64,000 nucleotides of DNA from contig JANTQA010000057.1 in the NCBI GenBank assembly GCA_027625915.1, positions 2,480,001-2,544,000 on the forward strand, given 5' to 3'. Positions 1 to 12,915 of this stretch are shown here, one piece after another. This DNA is from Anaeramoeba flamelloides (Eukaryota; Metamonada; Anaeramoebidae). The notes below the pieces were generated by a model, which did no database searches, had not been told where the DNA came from, and saw only the letters and a program-made list of their open reading frames with translations. Position 1 is the first letter of the stretch, and each line of letters begins with the position of its first letter. The translations under genes were made by a program, and so were the position numbers.

Positions 1-260
1 TTACACCCAATAACAACATACTTTGATTGTAGACTTCTTTATATTTCTTCGTTAATACCTTAACAAAAATATATTCTGATTAAAACTATTTTATTTTTTA
101 TATTGATCTCTTAAGGATGTTATATGAAAGGTTTTGAAAACAACCGTACATTCTTACTTTAAACTCAAGATTGAAAAAAACTATTTGGGAGATCGAATCA
201 TTTTTTTTAATTTAATCCGACTCGAAATCAAATATTAAATTTATTGATTTATATCTTAAG
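1..260. other. AT-rich flank upstream of eS27
   Basis: No gene is supported here. The stretch is AT-rich with short homopolymer runs and lies directly upstream of the eS27 start codon, so it probably contains the promoter and 5' untranslated region. I cannot identify a specific promoter element. Confidence 0.4.
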
Positions 261-792
261 ATGACTGTAATTATCACGATTTTTTTTTCATTGTTTTAGT
301 TTCTGAAAACGGAACCATTTTAAAAACAATTGCTTGTTTTTTTCTTTTTTTTATAACTTCTCTACTCATCATTCTAGTCAGAACGTGATTTACTCAACAT
401 CGATCTTGAAGATGAAGACAAAAAACACAAAATGAAAAGGATCGTTCCAACACCAAACTCCTATTTCCTTGACGTACAATGTTCACGCTGTTCGATGATG
501 TAATTTTTCTTTTTATTCTAAAGAATTCTCAACATGATTCTCAATATTTGCCTTGTTTTTTTTTTTATTTTTTTTTATTTGCTTTTTGTTTTTTTTTTTT
601 TTTTTTTCTTCCATAATAACAAATATGTCTTCTCAATCATCTTATCGATTCAACTTTTCAAGATCAATTGTATTTTCTCATTCACAAACTATTTTCAAAT
701 GTCCAAAATGCCAAACTGTGCTTGCTAGACCATCTGGAGGAAAGGCTACTATTTCACCCAAATGTAGATTTAGAAAGAAAATTAATGACTAA
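261..792 (+). CDS. RPS27: 40S ribosomal protein S27 (eS27), three exons
   Basis: Exons 261-266, 378-499 and 663-792 join into an 85-residue protein; human RPS27 has 84 residues. eS27 is a zinc-binding protein of the small ribosomal subunit. The joined product starts MTSERDLLN, continues with a KRIVPTPNSYFLDVQC block and ends with a CPKCQTVLARPSGGKAT block followed by a short basic tail. Two CxxC pairs (CSRC and CPKC) form the expected zinc site. Across the second splice the spacing between the first Cys and the VFSH motif matches the human protein exactly, which supports that junction. The first exon is only ATG-ACT; this start is inferred from a good GTAATT donor and the expected N-terminal length, so it is a little less certain than the rest. 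Confidence 0.93.
267..377 (+). other. eS27 intron 1 (111 nt)
   Basis: The intron starts GTAATT and ends in a pyrimidine-rich tract followed by TTCTAG. It follows a two-codon first exon. Removing it keeps the reading frame and gives the family length. Confidence 0.75.
500..662 (+). other. eS27 intron 2 (163 nt)
   Basis: The donor is GTAATT and the acceptor TTTTCAAG, with T-rich runs inside. It interrupts the codon for the Ile three residues after the first CxxC pair. The spliced product has the same residue spacing as human RPS27. Open frames running through the intron from upstream are artefacts of its T-rich content. Confidence 0.9.
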
Positions 793-1193
793 ATAAACCA
801 AAAAAACCGAACAGCAGATTTTCTTTTTCTCAACTTCATTTTTGCAGAAACATCATTAGATCACGCTTATGATAATTCAAATTAAACTTTTTTTATTTTT
901 AATTTGTTTAGATCCACAATAAACAAAAAAAAAACCCAACCAAACAAGACTATTTGGTTATTTTATATATTTTCGTTTTGTAATTTGAAATTTTTAAGAC
1001 AATTTCTCGATTGGCCCAATTTCAACCAGAAATTCCTTCGAAAATCCTTTGATCGCAAATTGGTACTGTAATTTTAACATATTGAAAACTCGTGGCTTTA
1101 AAGGATTTCATAAAATAATTCAACCCAGCCTCATTACTCAAACAAGACAATTGTGAGTACCAAATTGATATACTCACAACCTTCGATTTTTTC

Positions 1194-1285
1194 AAGATAG
1201 TCCAATAAACAATTATTTAGTCTTTGATCTTTAATAATCTAATGAAAAAGACCAAAAACTAAACAATTGTTTATCGGACTATCTT
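1194..1285. repeat. 92-bp near-perfect palindrome
   Basis: The arms read inward as AAGATAGTCC(A/G)ATAAACAATT and continue with about 20 further mostly matching bases, leaving almost no loop. It would form a long hairpin as DNA or RNA. A smaller hairpin (GTGAGTA/TACTCAC) lies about 30 bases before it. It may be a short foldback element; no second copy was noticed. Confidence 0.75.
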
Positions 1286-3033
1286 TAAAAAAATTAAAAT
1301 TTCGGAAATTTTTAATATGTATCGAGTCAAAATAGAGTGAGTGATCATCAATAAATTCCATATTTATTTTTTCATTCTTAATTTTACTTTCAAGATTTCC
1401 TATGAAACAAATTTGTCTATATTGCAATGAAAATAATTTTGTATGAAGGTGGCATAATGCTTAATATTAACAAGAGAAAGTTTCTATTAATGATAAATTC
1501 AAAAAAATATAAAAAAAAAATTTCTTTAATTTCCATTTTTTGAATTTTTTGATTGATTACAAAAAAAATAAATAACAAAGAAAAATTGTTAAAAGTAACT
1601 AATTTGACAAAGTTTCTTTGGATTTTTAAAAAAATATTTTATTTTTCTTTATTCGAAAAAGAGTTAAAAAATTAAAAAATGTAACTAGAATATAAAGTAG
1701 GTAAAAATTTGTTGTTTTTATTTGTTAAATAAATCAATATCAATTTTTTGATTTTTAGCCTATTGTAAAAAATATTTTTTTGTTAATAATTAAAATGAAA
1801 ATGTTATTGTGGTGAATTTAAATATTTAATTGTTAAGTTGTGACAATAGACAATAAAAAAAAAATATGTTCTCCAAAAAAAAAAAATACTTTTGATTTTT
1901 TATTGTAATATTGGTGTGGTATTAAAGAATTTTCAAATATTTTTCTACTTATTGCTAATCTTGATTCTTAAACATAAAAGAAAGTTTAGAAATAAGATTA
2001 ATTATTTGAATTCAAAGTAAAAGAATAAAATATAATGCTGGAATTATTTTGAGTAAAGTATTCATTATATATTGGTTTCTTTTTTGTAATTTTTTAGGAA
2101 TGATTTGTTTTCAATATTTGTTTAAGAATCAACAAAAAATCATCAATTTTAAATAGTAATTAGTTTTTAATAACATTTTTCCATAATTGTCATAGTTACT
2201 AATACATTTAGAGTTTTTAAACTTGGTCATTAATCGAAATTTAAATTTTAAATTACTTATATATTTGTAAAAAAAGAAAAAACTTTTTTGACAAAATTTT
2301 GTTATAATAGTTACTTTTCTGATAGAATTCATTCATAGGTAAAAAGTTTATTTATTCTCAGAATAAGATATAATTCACCGAAAAAAAAAATCCCTTATTG
2401 ATCTTTAGACACTTCAAGATGGTAAAAATCTATTAAAAAGGTAAGAAATTAAATAAGTTTTTTTAAAAGTTCCAATATTAATAAAGATTAAGAATATGAA
2501 TTAATGAGGTATTTCTAAAAAATTGGTCATTTTTTCCCATAAAAGACCCATTTTGACAGTAAAGTTATTTGTTTATTGGTGATTATAAAATTATGTGAAA
2601 TATTAATACCTGAGAATCAAAACCAATCTATTTCTTTCAAAATATATTAATTAAAATATTCCTAATAAAATGGAAAAAACAAAAATTGTAGAGTTTTTGG
2701 ACTAAACATGTCACGCCAATTTCAATTTAAAATTAACAATATATTAAATATTTTAAAGATTTTAAACAATAAAATCAAGTTTTTAGTTTTTAATTGTATT
2801 GATTAATTTTAGAGATTAAGCACCCTCTTATAAAATTCGTATGAATCAAAAAGAAAATAATAAGGATCAATTTTCACATTTAAAAAAGATACTTTATAAA
2901 ATTGAGGCATGTAAAAGATGAAACATTTTTTTTTTTATGAATGTTAGATCGTCTGAATAAATGTATTGAATTATTATTAAAAATCAATGATGATTAATAG
3001 ATACTACAGATATTTGAATGCTTTTAGAATATT

Positions 3034-3236
3034 TACAGCCAGTTTCACTTTTAAGGCACAAACTTTCAACCAAATTTAATGCACAAAAAAAATATCAAAT
3101 TAAAGCACAAAATTCAAATTCTAGTAAAAATCAAATTGTAAAAATAAAAATTTCTAAATTTTGTGCCTTAATTTGAGATTTTTTTGTGCTTTAAATTTCG
3201 CTGAAAGTTTGTGCCTTAAAAGTGGAACTGACTGTA
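3034..3236. repeat. Family A MITE-like element, copy 1
   Basis: This is the best-preserved copy of a foldback repeat of about 200 bp. Each end carries a CAG(C/T)CAGTT(T/C)CACTTTTAAGG-type terminal inverted repeat that goes on through a GGCACAAACTTTCA motif, so the arms are about 80 bp and nearly meet. The element is flanked by TA on both sides, as expected for TA-target (Tc1/mariner-type) insertion. It has no coding capacity. Confidence 0.85.
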
Positions 3237-4159
3237 TATAAATTTTCTTTTATATTCTGTAAATCAATGATTTTCTGAATAAACATAAAACCTCAAGAAA
3301 AGCTTAGAGTGTTTTTTTTTTTTTTTTTTTTTTAATTATTGTGCTATCTGTAAGATTAAATATTTTACTCTATTGCCACAAAAACTTTGAAAACCCTGAC
3401 AGAGCTTTTTTTATATATTTTGAGAGATAAATGAAATTTCTTAAAGTTTTCTTTTTTTTTTTAAATTAAAAAAATTTCAAACATTGGGTTTCTATCTTTT
3501 GGGTGAATTTCGTAGAAAAACGGATTTTACTTGAATCTTACAAATCATGAAAAACTGAAAGCTACTGTCTAAAATTTTAACTAACCCTTCAACTAAATTA
3601 ATGTTTTATTATATTATTATTTTAATTATTTTTCTTGTCCTCTTCTTTAAATTTTGATAAAAATTTCTTTAATTGCCCCTTTCTCTCAATAAATAAATAA
3701 GAAACAAAAAATTTATAATTTTCAATTAAGACAATTTGATTTTTTAATTCCATAGGTTCAAAAAATCATTTAGATAAATATTAATCAAATCTCTTATTAA
3801 TCATTTTTTATGTCAATAACTCTATTTTTAGCCAAAATAGTGATGATCGCTTATCTGGACTACCAATATCCCTTAACTCATTAAAAATTCTTTTAGAAAA
3901 AAAAAAGAGGAAAATAATCTACAAATTATTTTGGATGGATTTCTTTTTCAGAAAAACGAAAGGTCAAAGTAAAAAAAGTAAATTTGTCAAGAGTGTGTTG
4001 GAAATTTAATATTTGAATAAAAAAAAAAATGAAACATTAAAATATGATTCGAATAAAATATTTTTTTTTTTTTTTTTTCTATAAAATATGCATATTAATT
4101 TAATAAATAAAAAAAAATGTGTAAAAATAAAAAGAATTGTGTATTGGATATGGATCAAT

Positions 4160-4181
4160 TATATATATATATATATATATA

Positions 4182-4216
<35 letters not shown>
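4160..4216. repeat. (TA)n(TG)n compound microsatellite
   Basis: About 22 bases of alternating AT are followed by about 30 bases of alternating TG. The overlapping short open frame, with its run of Val and Cys, is a by-product. Confidence 0.95.
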
Positions 4217-4217
<1 letters not shown>

Positions 4218-4402
4218 GTCATTTTAAAAAGTTAAAGAGAATATTTTTTTTAAAAATAGCTCAAAAATAATTTAAAAGAAGAAAAAGAGCACAGCACCAC
4301 ACACCTTTTAAAACTTTTGGGATTTGCTTTTTTTTAAAAAATTACTAAATATCTTTTGATCGATAAATAGATAGGCATATATCTATCTAACTATTTAACA
4401 AA

Positions 4403-5566
4403 TTAATTTTTTTTTAATTTGAGATTACCAATGATTTTTAGTTTATTCATCTTTTTGAGTTTTTTAAAAGTTTTTCTATTATTAATTTTAAGTTGCTTAA
4501 TTAAATTTTGTTTAGATTTTTTCCATCTAACCAAATTTAATTCTAATAATTGTTGTGGAGAAGTATTTTTATCTATTTTGATGTTGCCATTTGCTTTATT
4601 ATCGTTTTCCGTTTCAATGTGTGTTTGTGTTTGTGTTTGTGTTTGTAATTGTAAAGAAGGCTTTGAATCAGTTAGTCTTTTTGATTTTTGAAAATAATTT
4701 GGTTTCGTAAATTTGGTATTATATTTTGGTGCTTCTAAATTGCTTGTGTCTAACCCCCTGAAAGTGTATTGCCGAAGCAAAGAATAAAAGGGGATTTTGG
4801 AAATTTGATCTTGTTTTAAAGGGAGTAAGTGTGGTGTTTTTGAGAATGAATAAAGGTGTTGAATCCCATCAAAGGGGAATTGCAAAAGCTCTAGATTTGA
4901 AGAACACTTTGTTGTATGATCGCTAGAGGGACGAATATTCTCTTGGGTAAATTTAGGTTGTAAAATTTTTGTTGGAAAAGGTAAAATGATGCCCTGGTTT
5001 GGGTGCCTACGATTTAATATAGTGGAATTACTTGTTTTGTTTGGTGTGTAATCCGCAATGTGCACTTTTGAATAATTATTTCGTAACCAATTATTTTCAT
5101 TTTCAAAAAGATCTTGTTTCTCAGAGGTTTTGAAAAGTTTTTTTTTTGACTTGTTCCTTTTATTTTGGTTTTTTTCTTTCTTTTTAAATTTGAATTTTTC
5201 TTTTTTTTTATATTTATGTTTCTCCTTCTCTTTTTCTTTGTATTTATGTTTCTCTTTGTCTTTGTCTTTGTATTTATATTTTGCCTTTTTTTTGAATTTG
5301 TTTTTGTGTTTGTGTTTGAACTTGGATTTTGAAATTTTTTTCTTTTTTTTCTGTTGTTGGATCATTTTAAAAGTGTCTTGATCTTCAGAACTCAATGAAA
5401 GGTTTGTGTAAGATTCAAAATTTGTTACTTTTCTTTTTCTTGATGCAGAGAGAATATCAATATCTTTATTGTTTTTGATTGCTTTGATACGGTTTGTATA
5501 TGACAAGGGATCAATTACCTTTGTTGCTAACAAAAGTGCATCAATTCCATCAAAACATTCGTTCAT
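4403..5566 (-). CDS. Lys-rich low-complexity protein, function unknown
   Basis: The ATG-started frame encodes 387 residues. Residues 1-70 are of mixed composition (MNECFDGIDALLLATKV...). Residues 71-145 are a highly basic tract built of KYK, KEK and KFK repeats. Residues 145-310 are of ordinary composition, with Pro- and Asn-containing stretches; a short QTQTQTQT run follows, then a basic, probably helical C-terminus with an LLELNLVRWKKSKQNL segment. There is no signal peptide or membrane segment. The strong basic charge suggests a nuclear or nucleic-acid-binding protein, which is inference. The long uninterrupted frame and mixed-composition blocks support a real gene. I recognise no family. 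Confidence 0.7.
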   Translation of the reverse strand: MNECFDGIDALLLATKVIDPLSYTNRIKAIKNNKDIDILSASRKRKVTNFESYTNLSLSSEDQDTFKMIQQQKKKKKISKSKFKHKHKNKFKKKAKYKYKDKDKEKHKYKEKEKEKHKYKKKEKFKFKKKEKNQNKRNKSKKKLFKTSEKQDLFENENNWLRNNYSKVHIADYTPNKTSNSTILNRRHPNQGIILPFPTKILQPKFTQENIRPSSDHTTKCSSNLELLQFPFDGIQHLYSFSKTPHLLPLKQDQISKIPFYSLLRQYTFRGLDTSNLEAPKYNTKFTKPNYFQKSKRLTDSKPSLQLQTQTQTQTHIETENDNKANGNIKIDKNTSPQQLLELNLVRWKKSKQNLIKQLKINNRKTFKKLKKMNKLKIIGNLKLKKN

Positions 5567-7889
5567 ACGAAACTAAAGAGATTTCTGAAACAAAACACAA
5601 GATCGTTTGAAAAAAATAAAAATATTTACGTTAAAAAATTAAAATTATTATTTTTTTTAGAAACCAAGATAGATTGAAAACTTTGAGAAGTTTGTATAAA
5701 GCAACTTGAAATTATTTTTTTTACATTGATTAAAAATTGAGAATAAAAGTTTATTGTTCCACTTTTTTAAAAAAATTTGACTTTCTGTTTTTTTTAGAGT
5801 AATAGAATTCAAATTTTTCTAAAAATAGATAGTTTAAGGGGGGAAGTACATTTTTCATTTTTTGAGTCCACCATTTATGTGAAACTGAATTCTTCAGATC
5901 ATTTCTTTAGCCAAATAAATTAACTTTTTCATAAATACTAGAGTGGGATATATCCATAGTATAAGATATTTTCATACCAACAAAAAAATGGAAATCAAAA
6001 AAATGAAAAAATTGATCAAAAAAAAATATAATAAAAATCATTTATTACTTGATCTTATCGATAAGATTTTACATAATTACTTATTCTTGATTTGGTTTTA
6101 TTTTTAATTCTTTATGAAAAAAATTTTGTTTGGAAAATTTTTGATCGAATAGAGTTACTGTTTGTTTCGAAAGAATTTCCAAAATGAATTTAAAAATCTT
6201 ATTTTCATTTATGTCATACAATTCTAGTTTTAATTCAGAAAATCAGAGAAGTTTTTAATTCTTCTTGAGAATAAGGCTTTATTGGACAAATTCGTTTGAT
6301 TTTATAATTATTTATTTTCCATAAAAATGAGAAACTCAAAATAATTCTGCTCTGATTGAAATTTATTATTGAATTGTTCAATTATTTTGATTTGAATCTT
6401 TTGTAACTGTTTTTTGATTCCAAAAATTCAACCCCTTTATTTTAATTTTTGAAATAGTACTCTTTATTTTGGCTTTATTTGATAAAAATATTTTAAAAAA
6501 GAATTTTAAAAGTAAATTTGCAACAAAAAGTTTGTAATATAATAATAAATAGTAATGGGTCGAGAAATTCAAGGAAAATAATAGTTTGTATTCATACAAA
6601 CTTAGAATAGAAAGAAAACCAATCTTCAAAAATAGACTCTAATCGATTTTTTTTTAATCATTCTTGATTTCAACAAATTTATTTGGAATGGTGATCTTTC
6701 GTGTTTGGTCTTCTAAAAGGAAATATTTGTTTCAAATGCACACCCAATCGGGTATATTCTTTTTGGTTTACTGTTTGATTAATTTCAATCGTTTGTATAA
6801 ACACCTCTCTAGCTCCAAAACTTTATTTTATAAAACCAAAAATTGAATCAAAAAAAATGTTTCAAAAATTGAAAATTTTAAGATCCAACTCTGAATTACT
6901 TAGATTCTTTTCACGAATAGACTAGTTAATCGTTTTTTAGTTTCAAAGTTTCAATATCTGGTAGCATTCAAAAAATATTTTTTCAGTAATTTTCACACAA
7001 TTAAAATTTTTCAAAATGGGAAAATGTACTGACTTCCTTAAATAAAGTCACAATTATTTTTTCGAAAAGCAAATTGGCCTGACTTTTCAATTTGAATAAA
7101 AGAAAATAGATAAAACTTTGTTGGTGAGTGTATGGATAAAGGTGGGGAAAAAAGATCTTTTAAAATTTTTAGTACTCAGATTTTAAAAACGTTATACATC
7201 AATGTTTTTATTCTCAAAAATTCAATTACTTTTGTGGTAAAAATGTAAAACAGGGAAAAAAGTGAAGCAGGGTTTTTAATTGTAAACATTACTAGAACCA
7301 GAAAATAAAAGGTTAAATCAATTCAAAGAAGAAACCAATTAACCCCAAATAATAATGCATTATATTATTTTCAATGAAACCAACAAATAGAATTTAAATT
7401 TGCTTTATTATATTAATTGTTAGTATGTTTTTGGAGATCTCACAAATAGTAGAATTTTTTAAATAATTTTTTAATAATTGATTAATCAAAGAAAAACCCA
7501 TACTAAAAGATAGTTGTTAAAAAACTGTTATTGTGATGAGTCCTCCATTTTGTATTTATTTATTTATTTATTCTTTTATTGATTGATCTTACTTTGAATT
7601 TTCAATAATGATACTTATTAAAAACTGTGTTTAACTTTTTTTTCCTGTTTCACTTTTTTTCCACAACAACTCTAAAAAATGATCTAAAGAATTTCAAAGT
7701 ATTTTTTGATAAATTAATTTTTTATTAATTCTTATAATTGTTTTTCAAGTATGCTCATAAAGGAGGGCTATCCAAATTTGATATATTTCGTAACATTCGA
7801 TTATAGTTGACTGAGAAAGTATGGGGTTTGGGGATCGAAACTACAAGGAAATTCTAATATTATTCTGACCTAGCCAAAAAAGTAAAGAT

Positions 7890-7995
7890 ATTTAGTAGTT
7901 TGTTAAAAGGAATAGAATGTCATTTAAAACATTGGGTATACTTTAAAGTTTCCCTTCTATTATGTGTCCACTTGAAAAAAAGCATTGATTTTAAT
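7890..7995 (+). repeat. Short dispersed repeat H, copy 1
   Basis: It contains the motif GAATGTCATTTAAAACATTG and then GGGTATA, shared exactly with positions near 12836-12862. A weaker relative lies at about 9185-9285, sharing TTGGTAAAAGGAATA-like and TTCACTTGAAAAA motifs. It may be the edge of a larger decayed element. Confidence 0.5.
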
Positions 7996-8011
7996 GAATA
8001 AAACATATATT

Positions 8012-8203
8012 TGCAGCCAGTTCCACTTTAAGGCACAAACTTTCAAGGAAGTTTGAAAATTTAAAAATTAAGAAACAGAATTAGGATTCTAGAAAAATAA
8101 TATGTGTGAAAAAATATTCCAAAAAAATAGTCTTTAATTTTTGGATTTTTTTTTGAGCGTTAAATTTTGTTAAAAGTTTCTTTCTTAAAAGTTGAACAGA
8201 CTA
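8012..8203. repeat. Family A element, copy 2 (degenerate)
   Basis: The left end (GCAGCCAGTTCCACTTTAAGG, then CACAAACTTTCA) is well preserved. The right end is eroded to AAAAGTTGAACAGACTATA. Its size matches copy 1. The flank is TG on the left and TA on the right. Confidence 0.75.
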
Positions 8204-9454
8204 TATCTAAAAAACTTTAAAAGTTAAGAGCTACATTCCCACACCAGAGTATGTTGTTCTATTATGTTATTTTACCTTCAGTTCACAAGAAGAATTTTCA
8301 TTAAGAAGTAATATGATCAAAAAATTACTTGTTTTCAAGTTCAAATCTCAAACTACAAAAAAAAAAATAAATTTTCTGATAGATCTTGGAAAATTTTAAA
8401 AAAATGACTTTAAGGTTTTTTCAAGTAAACTTCAAATTTAAATACATTTCAAATTATTTAACAAAAGCAACTATAAACAATATTTAGAACATCTTTTGAT
8501 ATTTATTTTATGTTTATAGATTTTAAATAGTAATTATGAAATAGTAAAATCAATTATTGAGAGTATCTACAAATGTAAAATTGTGAAAATAAACTTCATT
8601 TCACTTAAAGTGGTCCAGCCAAAAATCAAATATTCACTTTATTTTTATGAATAAATCAACATAAGATTATTTCGAAATACTAAAAATAATAAAATTCAGA
8701 TTAAAGTCAATAATCATAATTAAATATTTGGACAAACCATAAATTCCAAAAAAAAAAAAAAAATATTCAAAAAATTTTTGGGCACATTTCGCTGGTATAT
8801 CTCATGTAAAATTCCCAATTTCTTTAGGAAATTAAAATTGTTGACAATAAAATTTTTGACTTGTAAATGTATAAATTTTACAAGAAAATACAAGCAAATA
8901 CTTTTCTTAATGTTAATTTTGAGTTTCAAACATTTTTTTTTCGAAATGATTTTTGAAAAAAAAAAAAAAAGTAAAATAAGAAAAAAAATTGGCCAAATTA
9001 GTAAGAAAAAAAAGAAAAAAAAAAAAGCAATAGTAAAAAGCAAAAATGATTTTGATCTAAAAATTGAAATTCAGTTTGAGAATAATAACGAATTAAAATC
9101 ATAGAATATGTTCTATTTCTTCTATAAAACTGGGCATTTTTGACTGAAAAAAGGTTTACTTAGAAATTAAAAAATACCTTTTTGGTAAAAGGAATACTTG
9201 TTGGTTAGATTAAACTGGGATTAGGAAAAAATTCCAATGTAATTTTATCAAAATATTGATGTGTTCACTTGAAAAAGTATTTCAGTAGACATCATTTTTC
9301 ATACTTAAATTTTTGAGAATTTAGTCGTTAAAATAATATATGCAGAAAAGTTTAATATGTGTTTAAAAATATAAAACATGTTTTTTTTTCTTCTTATTCT
9401 AAGGCCAATCTGATTTTCCACCCTAAAGCAGAACTAAGTATAAATTAATTTTGC

Positions 9455-9800
9455 AGTAAATCCATAATTAAACATGGTATTTGTTTCTTAAAATTCTATT
9501 ATTTAAAAAGACATCCTAAAAATAAAGGATAAAATTGCAAAATTTGTCCCAAAAAATAGAGTGAATTTTATTCATTTTTGTATCATCAAAATTAAAAAAA
9601 AAAATTCAAAAAAATTGAGAATATTACGAAAAATTTTCACAAATTCTCTCATAATTTAAATATACTATAATACCAAGTGGTTTTCTTTCAAAATTGGTTT
9701 GAATTTAGTTATACATTAGGATGATAAATTGGATTTTGCCTTGGAACATGGAAAAAATAGCACAGATTATATTTTGAAACATAGATTAAAGTCATTGGTG
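9455..9800 (+). repeat. Family E dispersed repeat, copy 1
   Basis: It aligns with 33380-33730 through a shared order of motifs: AATTAAACATGGTATT, GTTTCTTAAA, GATAAAATTGCA, TTTCAAAATTG and ACAGATTATA. It is non-coding and diverged. No terminal inverted repeat was seen. Confidence 0.6.
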
Positions 9801-10228
9801 AATTTTTATTGTGATCTGTAAATAAATTGTAAAAATAAAATTTAAAAAAAGTCGTTTGAATATTAAAATCAATTAATTTGTTTTTTTTTAAAAAAAAAAC
9901 CAATAACTCTTCATGTTTATATTTTGTATACTTATATGAAATGAATGTCTTAATTTATAATAAATTTCTTTTCAGAAAATAATGATACTTTTCATACGCA
10001 TCTTCGAGAAAGGTTATTTATTTAAAAAACAAAAAAAAACAGAGGTTTATAATAGTAAAAAATATTTTAATAATAATAATTTTTATAGAGTTCAATTGAG
10101 ACAACATTTAATTGAATATATGAAATAAATTTATGAATTTATACAATACTTTTCTCAAAATAAACTTTACAATTTGAAAATCAGAATTATTATTACTATG
10201 CAAAAACTTATTTAGTTCAAGACCCTAG

Positions 10229-10737
10229 ATGTAGTGGAATGAATTAGATGTATTTAAAGTGTTTGAATGGATATTAGAAGAAAAAAAAATTTATTTTAGA
10301 AATTATAAAATTAAAATCATTTTTTCACATTTTTACTTTTTTTTTTTTTTCAATTTTTTTTTTTGGTTATATAATTGTAAATATTTTTTTATAGCAAGAT
10401 TGATAGTCAATTGGTAAAGATTTGTTCTTCTAAGGATTTTAATAAAGTAAAAATGATTGTAGAGAAATCATTTTGATTTCAATTGAATTTATTTTGATCT
10501 TGTTTTAAAAATTAAATAGAATATTATTGTTTTACTCTATAGAGCAATAAGAATTGGGATTTTTCTTTTAAAGAGAAAAACTATTGATTTATTAGTTTTA
10601 TTCAATATGGATATCAATTATTCTTTGATGTTTATTATATTGCTTATTTTTTATTTAATCTTCAAAGGTCATTTATAAAAAATATTTCAAAAAAAACAAA
10701 ATTGGTCCCTTTTGACCTAAACAAAGTTTAGTTAAGT
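10229..10737 (+). repeat. Family B dispersed repeat, copy 1 (without nested foldback)
   Basis: Colinear with copies near 21328 and 60118: shared blocks include GGATATTAGAAG-like, AAATGATTGTAGAGAAATCA and GGATATCAA, then TTCTTTGATG and CAAAGGTCA. It is about 150 bp shorter than the other two because the palindromic middle section is absent. Confidence 0.65.
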
Positions 10738-12824
10738 TTTTCTTTTTTTATTCTTTTTTCTGTTTCTTTTTTTTAAAAAAAAGTCAATTTGAACAGTTGC
10801 TTTTTAAAAAATCGGGTATATAATCTATTATAAATAAAATATATAACTTGAGTTATATTTTTGTTAATATTTTTAATTTTCAAACATTTTTGTTTTAATT
10901 GGTTTTTCCACAGAATAAATATAATAAGAAATAAGAAAATAAAAAAATCAATTTTTTCAAATTCTGATTTTCCAATACAAAGAAATTCCATACTTGGCAT
11001 TTTAAATATGAAATAATAATACCTTTTTTAGTTAGTGGGTTATGAATAATTTATGAAGATAAATGATCGATTTTCACTTTTAATCGCGGTCTAACCTACC
11101 TCCAAGTTTTCAAAAGTTATATATTATATAAAGTGCACTGGTGTTCATTGTATCTATCCAGTTATCAATTATCCATTCTAGGCTACTTTAAAGTGAATTT
11201 AGATAAAAAAAAATAGTATTTGAAACAGAGTATATCTTCTTACATCTTGATTTTAATTAATGGTTTCTCCCTTTTAACCCCAATATAAACTTAATTTCAA
11301 ACATATTTTCGGAAATGAATTATTGTTTTTAAAAAGTTTATAGCATTTTTCTCATTTTTGAAAAAGTTCAAAGTTCGTATTATTTCTGAAATCATTCTAA
11401 AAAATAATTACTTTAAAAGAAGATTGAAATCTTATTCTTTATAAAGGAATTGTTTAAAAATATACTTGGAAAAAAAACCCATAAAGTTTTAAAAGAACAG
11501 TTTAAAAAATCAACTTAATTTCAAAAAAAAAAAAACACAATAATTATATTAAACTTGAAAACTATAATTTCTGGATTCAAAGAACATCTTCAAATTAATT
11601 TTTTCTTTTTATTGTCTGTAAATAAATACCAGAAAAAAAACCAAACAATCAAATTAAAAATTCTCTCAAAATACTTTTTTAAAATCTGGAAAATTCAATG
11701 TACAATCTAAAAGAATACTCTTTAATTTGATTATTTATAATCTATAATTAATAACTAAATATTAATTTTTTCAGTGTTTTATTAACAACACAAAGGTTAA
11801 AGGTATTAATAGAATTTACAATTATTTCTCAATTTTTTAAAGATTTTTAAATAAATAAAATTTAAACTAAATTAAATAATTATAATGATAAAAAACAAAA
11901 TAATAGAATTTATCAAATGAATAGTTTTTATACTAACAGTTCTTTGTTCATATTCTGAATTTTTGAAAAGTAATATTGTCTATTTTTTCAAATTTCTAAA
12001 AATTTAATATATATTTGTGAATGTAATAAATGATCAATTTTTTTAGATCTTCAAGGATTAAATATTTGGTTATTTTTATTGTATTTTTAAAATAAGATTT
12101 TAAAACCGTTGTTATTTATTCATACAGACTTTGGGATATTACTAAAAGTGGAAATTTCTTCAAAATAAAAATTTTTTGTAAATTTTTTTTTTTTTTTTTG
12201 ATCGTTAAATCCAAACAAAGTATCTTGATCTTTTGACTGAAAATTTCATTAGGAAAAATGATAACTCATTTCTCTAAAGTTGATAAATGAAGTTGCGTAT
12301 CGGGTTTAATAGTATCCTTGTGACCATAACTACTCCATGAACTTTGTGAAAAAATAATAAACGCAGAGTTGCTAGTCACTTAATCTAAATTAATACAGAT
12401 ATTTTGAAATAATTTTAATCAATAGTCCCTTATTGAATTATATTGTAATTACTATATCTAAATATTAATACAAAAAAAAATACAAAAATGTCACAATTAA
12501 AAAAAAAAATAAATATTAATCTGTCTCTAACTATTGGCTTAATCATTTCAATATAATAAATTATCTGTTGAAAAAACTCTACGTCTGCAAATTTGATTTC
12601 TCAATTTTGTATGATTTTTTGATAAGATTGTAATTGTTTCATTAAATGTGATACTTTTTTGACCTGTACACTAGGGATGGTATACTTGACAACATATTTC
12701 ATTTTTAAAGTAAAAATTGATTTCGTTTTGTCAACCATTGAATCTATCTTTTGTTTGTTTGGTTTTGGAAAAGGTATTTTTGATTTTCTTTTTTTTTCTA
12801 CTATAAACATTTTTCTTTACTTTT

Positions 12825-12915
12825 TAAATAAGGAAGAATGTCATTTAAAACATTGGGTATATAATAAAATTTCAACTCTCTAGTTTGTGTAGCATACCCA
12901 AAAAGCTTAACCATT
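12825..12915 (+). repeat. Short dispersed repeat H, copy 2
   Basis: It shares GAATGTCATTTAAAACATTG plus GGGTATA with the copy near 7911-7943, then diverges. Confidence 0.5.

Larger units (their letters stand above)
793..4402. other. Gene-poor AT-rich spacer
   Basis: No convincing gene was seen in 3.6 kb. The spacer holds a 92-bp palindrome (1194-1285), one family A element (3034-3236), a (TA)n/(TG)n microsatellite (about 4160-4216) and many poly-A or poly-T runs. The short open frames are rich in Phe, Lys, Ile and Asn, as expected by chance at this composition. Confidence 0.6.

Noticed and set aside
12601-12810. A 69-codon minus-strand ORF with an ATG
   Set aside because: It is short, overlaps an equally long frame on the other strand, lies next to repeat H and shows no recognisable motif.
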